Of a stretch of 64,000 bases of DNA, positions 16,552 to 24,662 are shown piece after piece. The notes beneath the pieces were generated by a model. That model was given only the letters and a program-made list of their open reading frames with translations. It made no database searches and had not been told where the DNA came from. Source of the DNA: Coneutiohabitans sp964457925 (GTDB lineage: Bacteria > Zhuqueibacterota > Zhuqueibacteria > Zhuqueibacterales > Zhuqueibacteraceae); NCBI GenBank assembly GCA_964457925.1, contig CAYWGH010000009.1, positions 124,001 through 188,000 on the forward strand, given 5' to 3'. Made by a program: the position numbers and the translations under genes. Positions within the stretch are counted from its first letter, which is position 1. Each line of letters begins with the position of its first letter.

Positions 16552-19284
16552 TTACTTGATCAATGTCATCTTTCGCGTCTGTTTGAAATTCTCAGCTTCC
16601 AATCTATAGAAATAAACGCCGGTTTTTGCCGGCATGCCATTGGCGTCACGGCCGTTCCACAACACGGCATAACTTCCCTCAGGCTGCACGCCATCCACGA
16701 GACGGGCGATCTCCTTGCCGAGGATGTCGTAGACCGTGAGCTTCACCCGGCTCTGGTTGGGCAAAACGTATGAAATCTTCGTCTCGGGGTTGAAGGGGTT
16801 CGGGTAATTCTGCAGCAGCTCGAATTGTTTTGGAATTGCCGACAGGCGATCATTCAGGGCGGTTGTCACGAATTGATCATTGACCGGCAAAGCGCCGAGC
16901 GTGCCGTTGCTCAACAGACCGGTGGCAAAGACCGTATAGTTCTTGCCATTTTGCAATGCAACGCCGGTGAGTTCGAGCGCGACAGTGTTGGTTCCGGCGA
17001 CGCGAACTTCAAGATTATAACTGCCGGCCGGCGCTGCAACATAATTTCCAAAAGAGCGAAACGCGATATTGCTGAACAACACCGGGCCATTCTTCACGGC
17101 AATGTCAACCGCCGGAGCATCCGCGCCGGTGTGAACGAAGCGGAGCTTGGCGTTTTGCGCATCCGGCACGCGATCATCTTCCAGAACAACCGGATGCAAA
17201 TCGTTCGCGCCCAGCAAGCCGGTGGCAGCAACGGTGTAGGCCTTGCCGCCGGTGAAATTCACAGTGGCGTCGATCACAATCGGTTGTGTTGCGCCGGCGG
17301 GAGAAACTTGAATGCGATGTTCGCCTTCAGGCAGATTGAGGTAATCGCTCACAGCCAGGTAGGGCACATCCGTCAACACGCGATTGCCGTCGATCCAGAT
17401 ATCGACATTCGGCGCATCCGGCGAGAGGTGGGCAACGCGCAATTGAAATGTTGCCGGATTGCCGCCGCGCGAATCCACTGCCGTGAGGGCAGCCAAAGAA
17501 CCGGCGCCGGCCAGGCCAATGGCAAAGACGCTCAGATTGGTATTGCTTCCCAGCGTGACATTCGGCGCCGTCAACGCGACGGTATTCGTTCCCGCAACAC
17601 GCACTTCAATATCATATGCGCCGGGGTTGACGCTGAGATAATCCGAAGATTGCCGGAAAGAAACATTGCTGAACAAAGTCGGGCCATTCTTGACGGCAAT
17701 GTCAACTGCCGGGGCATCCGGGGAGGTGTGCACGAAGCGGACTTTCGCCTTGCCGCTCTCGGTGTCGCGATCATCCACCAACACCAACGGTTTCAGATCG
17801 TTCGCGCCCAGCAGGCCGGTGGCGGCAACGGTGTAGGCGCGATTCGCTTCAAAAGCTACGGTCGCGTCAATCACGATCGGTGAATTCGCGCCGGCGGGTG
17901 TGACTTGAATGCGATAACTGCCGGCAACCAAATCAAGATAGTCGCTGATTGCCGGGTAACCCACATTCTGCAATGCGCGTTCGCCGTTAACCCAAATATC
18001 AACCGCCGGCGCATCGGGCGAGAGATGGCCGACGCGGACTTGCGTCATGCCGTAATCCACTGCAGGAAGCGCGCTTAGCGTATTGTTGCTCAACTGACCG
18101 ATGGCGAAGACACTGTAGTTGGTGCCGGCTGCCAGGGTGACATCATCCAAACTCAGGGCGACTGTTGCCGTTCCGGCAACGCGAACTTCCAGATCGTAGC
18201 TGCCGGCGCCAACGCTGAGGTAGTTACTCGCTTGACGGAAAGAAATGTTGCTGAAGAGAACCGGGCCGTATTTCAGGGCAATATCAACCGCCGGCGCATC
18301 GGCGCTGGTGTGAACAAAACGGATTTTGGCTTTCTGCGCCTCGGGGCTGCGATCATCGATCAAGACAATTGGCTGCAAATCGCCTGCACTCAACAGGCCG
18401 GTCGCGGCAACAGTGTAGGCCTTGTTCGCCTCAAAATCAACGGTGGCATCGATGACGATGGGAGAATTCGCGCCGGCAGGCGAGACTTGTATGCGGTATG
18501 CGCCGGCCGTCAGTTTGAGATAATCACTAATCGCCTGATAAGGAACATTTTCAAGCGTGCGCGCGCCATTGATCCAGATATCAACATTCGGCGCATCGGG
18601 TGAAAGATGCGCCGCGCGAATTTGCGTGACGCCAAAATCAATCACAGGCAGCGCACTCAACGTACCGTTGCCGGCCAGTCCAGCGGCAAATACCGTGTAA
18701 TTTGTGTTTGCCTCGAGCTTGACGCCATTGACGGCCAGGGCAACTGTGCTTGTGCCGGCCAGGCGAACCTCGAGATCATAAACACCAGGGTCAACGCTGG
18801 CGTAGCCCGCGGATTCACGAAACGAAACGTTGCCAAAAACCACCGGACCGTTTTTAACGGCGATGTCAACCGCGGGAGCATCCGGCGAGGTGTGCGCAAA
18901 GCGAATTTTGGCTTTCTGCGCCTCGCCCGTGCGATCATCCACGAGCACGATTGGCTTCAGGTCGTTCGCGCTCAACAAACCAGTGGCAGCAATCGTATAG
19001 GCTTTGTTTGCTTCAACATTGATGTTGGCATCGATCACCACCGGTGTTTCAGCGCCTGCCGGGGTGACTTGCACGCGATACTGCCCGGCATCGACTTCAA
19101 GAAAGCGGCTGACTGCTTTGAACGGCACATCTTCGAGCACGCGATTGCCGCCCACCCACACATCAACGTTCGGCGCATCCGGTGACAAATGTGCGACGCG
19201 CACCAGCGCTTTATTCTGCGCGAAAGCAGAGCCGGCAATCATCACGGCTAAGGACAGAAGCGAAAGCTTCAAAAATTTCTTCAT
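16552..19284 (-). CDS. Secreted DUF4397 tandem-repeat protein with T9SS-type sorting tail
   Basis: This 910-residue extracellular protein has a signal peptide (MKKFLKLSLLSLAVMIAGSAFA). Four units of about 200 residues follow, each made of two DUF4397 halves. The A half has VRVAHLSPDAPNVD and VIDA; the B half has VRFVHTSPDAPAVDIAVKNGP. The last 90 residues form a sorting/FlgD-Ig-like tail (LLQNYPNPFNPETKISY through MTLIK), typical of T9SS cargo in FCB bacteria. The role is probably surface adhesion or structure, not enzymatic. I prefer the ATG at 19284, preceded by GGAGAA, over 19299. The repeats are also similar at DNA level. The promoter is divergent with, and shares operator repeats with, the CarH-like regulator gene. 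Confidence 0.9.
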   Translation of the reverse strand: MKKFLKLSLLSLAVMIAGSAFAQNKALVRVAHLSPDAPNVDVWVGGNRVLEDVPFKAVSRFLEVDAGQYRVQVTPAGAETPVVIDANINVEANKAYTIAATGLLSANDLKPIVLVDDRTGEAQKAKIRFAHTSPDAPAVDIAVKNGPVVFGNVSFRESAGYASVDPGVYDLEVRLAGTSTVALAVNGVKLEANTNYTVFAAGLAGNGTLSALPVIDFGVTQIRAAHLSPDAPNVDIWINGARTLENVPYQAISDYLKLTAGAYRIQVSPAGANSPIVIDATVDFEANKAYTVAATGLLSAGDLQPIVLIDDRSPEAQKAKIRFVHTSADAPAVDIALKYGPVLFSNISFRQASNYLSVGAGSYDLEVRVAGTATVALSLDDVTLAAGTNYSVFAIGQLSNNTLSALPAVDYGMTQVRVGHLSPDAPAVDIWVNGERALQNVGYPAISDYLDLVAGSYRIQVTPAGANSPIVIDATVAFEANRAYTVAATGLLGANDLKPLVLVDDRDTESGKAKVRFVHTSPDAPAVDIAVKNGPTLFSNVSFRQSSDYLSVNPGAYDIEVRVAGTNTVALTAPNVTLGSNTNLSVFAIGLAGAGSLAALTAVDSRGGNPATFQLRVAHLSPDAPNVDIWIDGNRVLTDVPYLAVSDYLNLPEGEHRIQVSPAGATQPIVIDATVNFTGGKAYTVAATGLLGANDLHPVVLEDDRVPDAQNAKLRFVHTGADAPAVDIAVKNGPVLFSNIAFRSFGNYVAAPAGSYNLEVRVAGTNTVALELTGVALQNGKNYTVFATGLLSNGTLGALPVNDQFVTTALNDRLSAIPKQFELLQNYPNPFNPETKISYVLPNQSRVKLTVYDILGKEIARLVDGVQPEGSYAVLWNGRDANGMPAKTGVYFYRLEAENFKQTRKMTLIK

Positions 19285-19384
19285 GTCGGGGTTCTCCATG
19301 ATTTGTTGAGCATGTAAGGTTGTTGACTTTTACTGTTTCACAAGCTGCAGAGTGAAGTTGAGATTTTGACTTCGTGACCATTAA

Positions 19385-19431
19385 TGTCTAATTTGTGTCT
19401 ATCAATATATAAATTGTCTAATAAATGTCAA
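19385..19431 (-). promoter_or_regulatory. CarH-type operator over the DUF4397 promoter
   Basis: On the minus strand TnnACA sites occur at 19431-19426 (TTGACA), 19420-19415, 19401-19396 and 19390-19385 (all TAGACA). The first pair and the last pair are each spaced 11 bases apart. The TTGACA is also the -35 box of the promoter, with TATATT (19409-19404) 16 bases on. This matches the established CarH design, in which 11-base direct repeats overlap the -35 region. Confidence 0.65.
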
Positions 19432-19460
19432 TATTTTTGTGATTAGTTTTTGATATTTTT

Positions 19461-19519
19461 TAGACAAGTTAGAAAAATTAACGAATTATGTGAACATTTA
19501 TATTGACAAAAATTAGACA
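19461..19519 (+). promoter_or_regulatory. CarH-type operator over the regulator's own promoter
   Basis: Plus-strand TnnACA sites are at 19461 (TAGACA), 19491 (TGAACA), 19503 (TTGACA) and 19514 (TAGACA). The last two are exactly 11 bases apart and the preceding gap is 12. The arrangement mirrors the divergent DUF4397 promoter: in both, TTGACA is followed five bases later by TAGACA. Confidence 0.65.
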
Positions 19520-19531
19520 AAATGCTATATT
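19503..19531 (+). promoter_or_regulatory. Promoter of the CarH-like gene
   Basis: TTGACA (19503-19508) and TATATT (19526-19531) are separated by 17 bases. The predicted transcription start, about 19538, falls on the ATG at 19537, so the transcript would be leaderless. Confidence 0.7.
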
Positions 19532-19536
19532 CGGGC

Positions 19537-20499
19537 ATGGAAAAAAATCATAAATACCCCATCAATATTGTTGCCCAAAAAACCGGGCTATCGTCTCATG
19601 TGATTCGTGTTTGGGAGAGGCGATATGGTGCGGTTGTGCCGGAACGAACCGCGACAAACCGGAGACTCTATTCAGATGCTGATATTGAGAAACTCATGCT
19701 CCTGGGCAAGGCGGTTAAATCCGGGCACGGCATTGGAAACATTGCCGAGCTTTCCGCGGAACGATTGCGCCAGATTTTGTCCATGGACCACGCGCCTGAG
19801 CCGGAGATGGAGCGCGTGCCAGCGCCCTCGCCAAAAGAACCGGCCACATCGAGATTTTATCTGGAAGCCTGCATGGCAGCTGTGAAGCGGTTGGACGGCA
19901 GTGAATTGGAACGCGCGATTGGCCGCGCGGCCGTGGCTCTAAGTCAACCGGTTTTGATCGACGAGGTGCTGGTTCATTTGATTCATCGGGTGGGAGATAT
20001 GTGGCACGACGGCAGGCTGCGTGTGATTCACGAGCATTTGGTAACCGCGGTAATCCGATCATTTTGGGGAAGCCTGCGCAGCAGCCAGGAGACGCCGGGA
20101 AATGCCCCCAACATCGTGGTCACCACGCCTGCCGGCCAATTACATGAGCTGGGTGCAGTCATGGCTGCGGCAACGGCCGCGGCCATGGGATGGAAAATTA
20201 CTTATCTCGGCCCCAATCTGCCCGCCGAGGAGATTGCGGCAGTGCTGGAATTCAACCAGGCGCTGGCAGTGGCGTTGAGCATTGTTTATCCCGAAGATGA
20301 TCCGTTGCTGGAGCATGAGTTGCGCAAACTGCGGCGTTATTTGCCTCGCGAAGTTGCGCTCATCGTGGGCGGGCGTGCGGTTGAAAACTATAAGAATGTC
20401 TTGGATGAAATCGGCGCAGGCATAGTCTATGACTTGGCGAGTTTTCGGGAAAAGTTGACAGGCTTGCGGCGTGGACCGGTCGCTGCGGCCCGCGCGTGA
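19537..20499 (+). CDS. CarH/LitR-like MerR-family B12-dependent photoreceptor repressor
   Basis: The 320-residue regulator has three domains. The N-terminal MerR winged helix has INIVAQKTGLSSHVIRVWERRY (9-30) and NRRLYSDADI. A four-helix B12-capping domain contains W156 and E166-H167 in the CarH W-x9-EH spacing. A Rossmann B12-binding domain carries H203 in QLHELG, the expected lower axial ligand; the usual acidic residue two places before it is Gln here. Established family role: an adenosylcobalamin-bound tetramer represses DNA in the dark and light breaks it. I chose the ATG at 19537 because the -10 box overlaps the upstream in-frame ATG at 19522. It lies beside its own operator array and near a photolyase gene. 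Confidence 0.88.
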   Translation: MEKNHKYPINIVAQKTGLSSHVIRVWERRYGAVVPERTATNRRLYSDADIEKLMLLGKAVKSGHGIGNIAELSAERLRQILSMDHAPEPEMERVPAPSPKEPATSRFYLEACMAAVKRLDGSELERAIGRAAVALSQPVLIDEVLVHLIHRVGDMWHDGRLRVIHEHLVTAVIRSFWGSLRSSQETPGNAPNIVVTTPAGQLHELGAVMAAATAAAMGWKITYLGPNLPAEEIAAVLEFNQALAVALSIVYPEDDPLLEHELRKLRRYLPREVALIVGGRAVENYKNVLDEIGAGIVYDLASFREKLTGLRRGPVAAARA

Positions 20500-20573
20500 T
20501 TACGAGAGTGGCAACGCGGTGATAATAATGCCACTTGTGGGCGTTTAAAATTAAACTCGATTCATCCCCAATA

Positions 20574-20601
20574 TTGACTTTTGAAAAAATTTTTCTATAT
20601 T
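20574..20601 (+). promoter_or_regulatory. tRNA-Asn promoter
   Basis: TTGACT (20574-20579) and TATATT (20596-20601) are 16 bases apart, placing the transcript start about 10 bases before the tRNA. Confidence 0.7.
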
Positions 20602-20617
20602 GGGTGTCGCAAAATAC

Positions 20618-20693
20618 TCCCGAGTAGCTCAACCGGCAGAGCGGGTGGCTGTTAACCACTAGGTCGTAGGTTCAAATCCTACCTCGGGAGCCA
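20618..20693 (+). tRNA. trnN: tRNA-Asn (anticodon GTT)
   Basis: The 76-base gene folds as a full cloverleaf. The acceptor TCCCGAG pairs with CTCGGGA, the D-loop is AGCTCAACCGGCAGAGC, the anticodon GTT is at 20651-20653, the T-loop is GGTTCAAATCC, and the 3' CCA (20691-20693) is encoded. It has its own promoter and terminator. No integrase or attachment-site duplication is seen beside it. Confidence 0.97.
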
Positions 20694-20695
20694 CC

Positions 20696-20723
20696 AAAAT
20701 CCCAGAGTAATCTGGGATTTTTT
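20696..20723 (+). terminator. Terminator of tRNA-Asn
   Basis: AAAATCCCAGA pairs with TCTGGGATTTT around a GTAA loop and runs into a T tract immediately after the tRNA CCA. It may also serve the convergent histidine kinase gene. Confidence 0.9.
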
Positions 20724-20754
20724 ATTTGACAAACAACAATCAGATCAGTCTGAT

Positions 20755-22584
20755 TTAAACAATTTCCCTCCCGGACTCCACCACCGGCAATTCCACGACA
20801 AACGTCGTGTGACTCCCCAGCTTGCTTTGCACGCGAATTTCGCCGCCGTGATCTTGAATAATTTGCTTGCTCAGGCTTAGTCCCAAGCCTGTGCCCTCAT
20901 CTTTTTGCTTCGTTGTAAAAAAGGGCGCGAAAATCATGGGCAAAACCTCGGGCGCAATGCCGATGCCGTTGTCGGTAACCGTGGCGCGAATGCATGCGCC
21001 GCCGTTCTCGGATGGGGCTAGGGTTGTGTGAATCAAAATTGTTTTGTCGGTGGCGGCACTGGGAGACTTCAAGTTGAGCGCATGCTGGGCATTGCTGAGC
21101 AGATTGATGAAGACTTCCTGCATCTGCTGGCAATGGCAACTCACCGGCGGCAAACCCGGCGCAGCAGTGTTGTGAACGCGAATGCCGTCTTTGTGCAGGC
21201 GCGGCGCCATCAAGCTCAGCGAAGCCGCAATCACGCCTTCGAGCGGTGTGATCAGGCGTTCATGCGGACGCGGGCGCGCAAATGCGAGGAGATGCCGCAG
21301 AATGCCGGTCACACGCTCGCCTTCGTCCACGATGCCGCGCAGCAACGCTGCTTCTTCCTGTCCGGCGGTGGCGCGTTCCTGCAAGAGCTGCGCATAACTG
21401 ATGATGCCCGTCATGCGGTTGATGATCTCATGCCCTGCGCTCGCGGCCAATTCCACCAACTCGGTCAGCCGCATGATTTGTTGCGGCTCAGTGCGCGCAT
21501 GCGGAAACACCGGCTCCCGCGACCGCATCAGTTCGCTCCGGCTCAATTCGCGCAAGGTGAGGAGCGCGCCGAGCAATTCCTGATGCTCGTCATAAAGCGG
21601 GGAAACATTCATCACAAGCTGGCGCACCAGGCGATCATCGCGATGAACCTGTGCACGGCAATCGTGCGCTTTGCGCGCCTCACGCAACGCCAGCGCAAAC
21701 GGATCATCCGATCCAACCGGGCGCAAGGCCCAGCGCTGGGATTCGTGTGCGAGCTTGCCATCGAGCACTGCCAGCTTTTCGAACTCTTCTGCCGGCAGGC
21801 CCAGCATGGTTTCGGCGGCGCGATTGTGAATGATCGGCCGGCCTTCGCGATCGATCACCAGCAGGCCGTCATTCATATTGCGCAACAGCAGCTCGCGCCA
21901 TTCTGCAGCGCGGCGCCATTCCTCCTGGCAATGATGCTTCTCCGTCACCTCCCGCGCAATGCCGAAGTAAAGCTCGCTGGAAATCGGCATGGCCTGGAGA
22001 TCAAACACACGCTGTACGCCGTCCCGGCTGGTGATCGTTATTTCACCTTGAAAATCCGCGCGTGCGAGCAAGGCGCAAAAATCTTCCTGTTCGAAACCGG
22101 CCTCGGCCATGATTTCCGGCAAGGTTCGTTTGAACAATTCCTGGCGGCGTAATCCCCACAACGCGCAGAAACTTTCATTGGCTTCGACGAAGCGCAACTC
22201 GCCGTTGACAATGAACATGGCATCGTGCGCGAGCCGGAACACCCGTTCGTGCAAGGTTTCGGTTTGCACAATGCGCTGCACATCGAGATAACCGGCGACG
22301 CGATGTAAAATTTTACCGAGGCCGGCGCGTTCCGGCACGCGGGTGATTTTCAGATCCGCTTCAGCTGCCAGCGGTTCGTTGAGACGCGCGACAATCGCCA
22401 TCGCGACTCCGAGGCCCGCCATGGGCAAAAGGCAGGCAAGCAGCGGCGAGGCAATGTGCCGGCAGAGGGTGAACACCATGAAGCCTGTGGCAAACGTGAG
22501 CAGGGTAAAGCTCACCATGCGCGTGCTGAAAAAATTCGAGGGAAATAGCGGCGGCCAGGAGCGAAGAAGATTGCGAAGCCTCAT
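20755..22584 (-). CDS. Membrane PAS-domain sensor histidine kinase
   Basis: The 609-residue protein has two N-terminal membrane helices (about 24-41 and 46-66). Two PAS domains follow (about 110-215 and 225-340), then a HisKA region with the phospho-acceptor His385 in ASAGHEIINRMTG. The ATPase domain has an N-box (NLLSNAQHAL, about 495-503), G1 DNGIG (538-542) and G2 GTGLGLS (564-570). The HE-N spacing and MTGIISYAQLL resemble NtrB/AtoS-like kinases that partner sigma-54 regulators. No response regulator is adjacent, so it is an orphan here; the NtrC-type gene at 46.9-48.4 kb is a possible but unproven partner. It is convergent with tRNA-Asn. Confidence 0.92.
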   Translation of the reverse strand: MRLRNLLRSWPPLFPSNFFSTRMVSFTLLTFATGFMVFTLCRHIASPLLACLLPMAGLGVAMAIVARLNEPLAAEADLKITRVPERAGLGKILHRVAGYLDVQRIVQTETLHERVFRLAHDAMFIVNGELRFVEANESFCALWGLRRQELFKRTLPEIMAEAGFEQEDFCALLARADFQGEITITSRDGVQRVFDLQAMPISSELYFGIAREVTEKHHCQEEWRRAAEWRELLLRNMNDGLLVIDREGRPIIHNRAAETMLGLPAEEFEKLAVLDGKLAHESQRWALRPVGSDDPFALALREARKAHDCRAQVHRDDRLVRQLVMNVSPLYDEHQELLGALLTLRELSRSELMRSREPVFPHARTEPQQIMRLTELVELAASAGHEIINRMTGIISYAQLLQERATAGQEEAALLRGIVDEGERVTGILRHLLAFARPRPHERLITPLEGVIAASLSLMAPRLHKDGIRVHNTAAPGLPPVSCHCQQMQEVFINLLSNAQHALNLKSPSAATDKTILIHTTLAPSENGGACIRATVTDNGIGIAPEVLPMIFAPFFTTKQKDEGTGLGLSLSKQIIQDHGGEIRVQSKLGSHTTFVVELPVVESGREIV

Positions 22585-23169
22585 CCTTGAGCCTCCAGAG
22601 ATGATCCGCTTCCGTAATGGTACGAGAGCATCCGTTATGATTTATGACGATGTCGGCGCCGGTAGAATCTCATTTTCGCAACAAATTGCCCGTGACACCG
22701 GCAGCAGCGTCGGTACGATTCGAAGCACGAACCTGGATGGGCAGGGACGCTGGCAGGATGCGGTGCGGCGTTGGCGTGCAGCAGCGGTCCGGGTTACCCA
22801 GAATGTCAGCGAAACCGGCGGCGCAGATTTCGCTGATTTTAGAACAGGAGAATCTCATCTCCAAATTCAATCTGTATGCCTGTACCAACTAACAGAAAAA
22901 TTGCGGAAATTTATTTTGAAGAAAATTTTGAAAACGCCGGAGAAAATATTTCGGCGGGGCATTGGCAAACGCTTAACTTTGTCTCTACATTTACCGCATC
23001 TTTTGCGACGTTTTTTGATGATAAAACTTTGGGCTGGTGAATAGATCGCCCACTGAAGCCGGACTCTCACAGGACGTAAGCCGCAAAGCTTTTCTGTGGG
23101 AAGTTCACTTCCGTGGGCGACTTGTTTTCATTGCCGGGTAAATTCATTTTTAGTTTTAGGAAGGTTGTC
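22585..23169. other. Divergent intergenic region upstream of alaC
   Basis: This 585-base gap separates the histidine kinase start (minus) and the alaC start (plus). Open frames inside it show no ribosome site and no recognisable protein. The last 125 bases contain a foldable leader (23046-23120). A small hairpin, GGAGA with TCTCC, lies near 22850. No repeat family member was recognised. Confidence 0.45.
23046..23120 (+). promoter_or_regulatory. Structured leader upstream of alaC, candidate cis-regulatory RNA
   Basis: Perfect 8-base outer arms, TCGCCCAC (23046-23053) and GTGGGCGA (23113-23120), enclose two smaller stems. TCTCACAG pairs with CTGTGGGA with one G-U pair and caps an AAGC/GCTT hairpin. 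GGAAG pairs with CTTCC around TTCA. It ends 49 bases before the alaC ATG. It matches no riboswitch consensus that I can recognise. Confidence 0.4.
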
Positions 23170-24372
23170 ATGAGCCACACAATTGAAGCATCAGAATTTC
23201 CGAGTCTGCAAAAACTGCCGCAGTATGTTTTTCGCCAGGTCGCGGTGTTGATGGAAAAGGCGCGGCAGGAAGGCCGCGACATTATTGATTTCAGCATGGG
23301 CAATCCCGACGGCGCCCCGCCGCGGCATGTGGTGGAAAAGCTGCACGGCGCGATTGAGGTGCCGCAGAATCACCGTTATTCGGTTTCACGAGGCATTGGG
23401 CATTTGCGCCAGGCGATTTGCGATTGGTATGGCCGCGGCTTTGGCGTCACGCTCGATCCCGAAACCGAAGCCATCGCCTGCATCGGCGCGAAAGAAGGCT
23501 TGTCGCATTTAATGCTTGCGGTATTGCAGAAGGACGAAGCGGTATTGGCGCCTTCACCGTCATATCCCATTCACTTGTATGCGCCGATCATTGCCGGCGG
23601 CCGCGTGTGTCCGGTGCCGATTTCGCCGGTTTCCGATTTCCTGAAGAATGTTGAAGACACCATCCACCGCGAGCGCGCGGAAGGCCGCCCGGCGCCGCGT
23701 TATTTGATCATCAGTTTTCCGCACAATCCCACCACGGAAATCGTCGATCTCGAGTTCATGCACAAAGTGATTGCGCTGGCGCGTGAATATCGCCTGTTCG
23801 TGATTCACGATTTCGCCTATGCGGATTTGGCGTTTGACGGCTATCGCCCGCCCTCGCTTTTGCAAGTGCCGGGCGCAAAAGACATTGCCGTTGAGTTTTT
23901 TTCGCTTTCCAAAAGCTACAATGTGGCGGGCTGGCGGCTGGGTTTCATGGTGGGCAATCCCAAATTAGTGGCGGCGCTGGAACGACTAAAAAGTTACCTG
24001 GATTACGGCATCTTTCAACCGCTGCAAATTGCCGCGCTTTCTGCGCTCAATGGGCCGCAGGATTGTGTGCATGACATTGTCGAAAATTACCGTGTCCGCC
24101 GCGATGCACTCTGTCACGGCCTGACGCGCCTAGGGTGGCATGTGCCGCCGCCCAAGGGCACCATGTTTGTCTGGGCGCAAATTCCCGAACGGTTTCGCAA
24201 ACTGGGTTCACTGGCTTTTACCAAGCATTTGCTCGATAAAGCGAATGTGGCGGTGTCACCCGGCATTGGCTTCGGCGAACACGGCGACGGCCACGTGCGC
24301 TTTGCGCTGATCCAAGACGAGCAGCGTACACAAAAAGCGCTGGAGGGAATTAAAACGGCGTTGGCGATCTGA
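23170..24372 (+). CDS. alaC: Alanine-forming aminotransferase, AlaC type
   Basis: This 400-residue class I/II PLP aminotransferase has FSMGNPDGAPP (41-51), YSVSRGI, SPSYPIHLYAPI, HDFAYADL and the PLP lysine K248 in SLSKSYNVAGWRLGFMVGN. It ends with SPGIGFGEHGDGHVRFALI. Along its whole length it follows E. coli AlaC, which makes alanine from pyruvate and glutamate; the related LL-DAP aminotransferases are a less likely alternative. The ATG at 23170 has AGGAAGG just upstream. An in-frame earlier codon at 23113 lies inside the leader hairpin and is unlikely to be used. Confidence 0.93.
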   Translation: MSHTIEASEFPSLQKLPQYVFRQVAVLMEKARQEGRDIIDFSMGNPDGAPPRHVVEKLHGAIEVPQNHRYSVSRGIGHLRQAICDWYGRGFGVTLDPETEAIACIGAKEGLSHLMLAVLQKDEAVLAPSPSYPIHLYAPIIAGGRVCPVPISPVSDFLKNVEDTIHRERAEGRPAPRYLIISFPHNPTTEIVDLEFMHKVIALAREYRLFVIHDFAYADLAFDGYRPPSLLQVPGAKDIAVEFFSLSKSYNVAGWRLGFMVGNPKLVAALERLKSYLDYGIFQPLQIAALSALNGPQDCVHDIVENYRVRRDALCHGLTRLGWHVPPPKGTMFVWAQIPERFRKLGSLAFTKHLLDKANVAVSPGIGFGEHGDGHVRFALIQDEQRTQKALEGIKTALAI

Positions 24373-24512
24373 GGCCGCAAAAAAATGCCCCCGGCAAATC
24401 CCGTGAATGAATTTTAGCGGGAAGCCATCTAATTGTGTCTTGAACCAGTTGAAGATGATTAGTCCATCAAAAGTGCCCTCTTTGCTCTAAAGGCAAAACA
24501 TTTCAGGCAAAA

Positions 24513-24571
24513 ACGCAGAGCCGCAAAGCTTCAGCACAGAAAAACTTTGCGGATTCTTCGCGTCTCTGCGT
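24513..24571. repeat. Palindromic GCAGAG/CTCTGC element between alaC and lutC
   Basis: ACGCAGAG (24513-24520) pairs with CTCTGCGT (24564-24571), and CCGCAAAG (24521-24528) with CTTTGCGG (24545-24552), with an 11-base bulge on the right side. T-rich sequence follows, so it may end alaC and lutC transcripts. Its motif resembles the element at 12241-12347. The rest of the 24373-24662 gap shows nothing else. Confidence 0.65.
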
Positions 24572-24662
24572 GAGGCTTTTTCTTTTTGCTTTCGGCGTGT
24601 CGGGCTTGGGTATTGTAGGAGAATGTAATCAATACCAACGAAATGATTACGTAACCTGGCTT

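Noticed and set aside
16552..19284. Periodic DNA repeats that could suggest a CRISPR or satellite array
   Set aside because: The period is several hundred bases and follows the protein repeats of an intact reading frame.
23046..23120. c-di-GMP-I riboswitch, suggested by CACAGG and CGCAAAGC
   Set aside because: The conserved order and the tetraloop receptor of that class are absent, and the stems differ.
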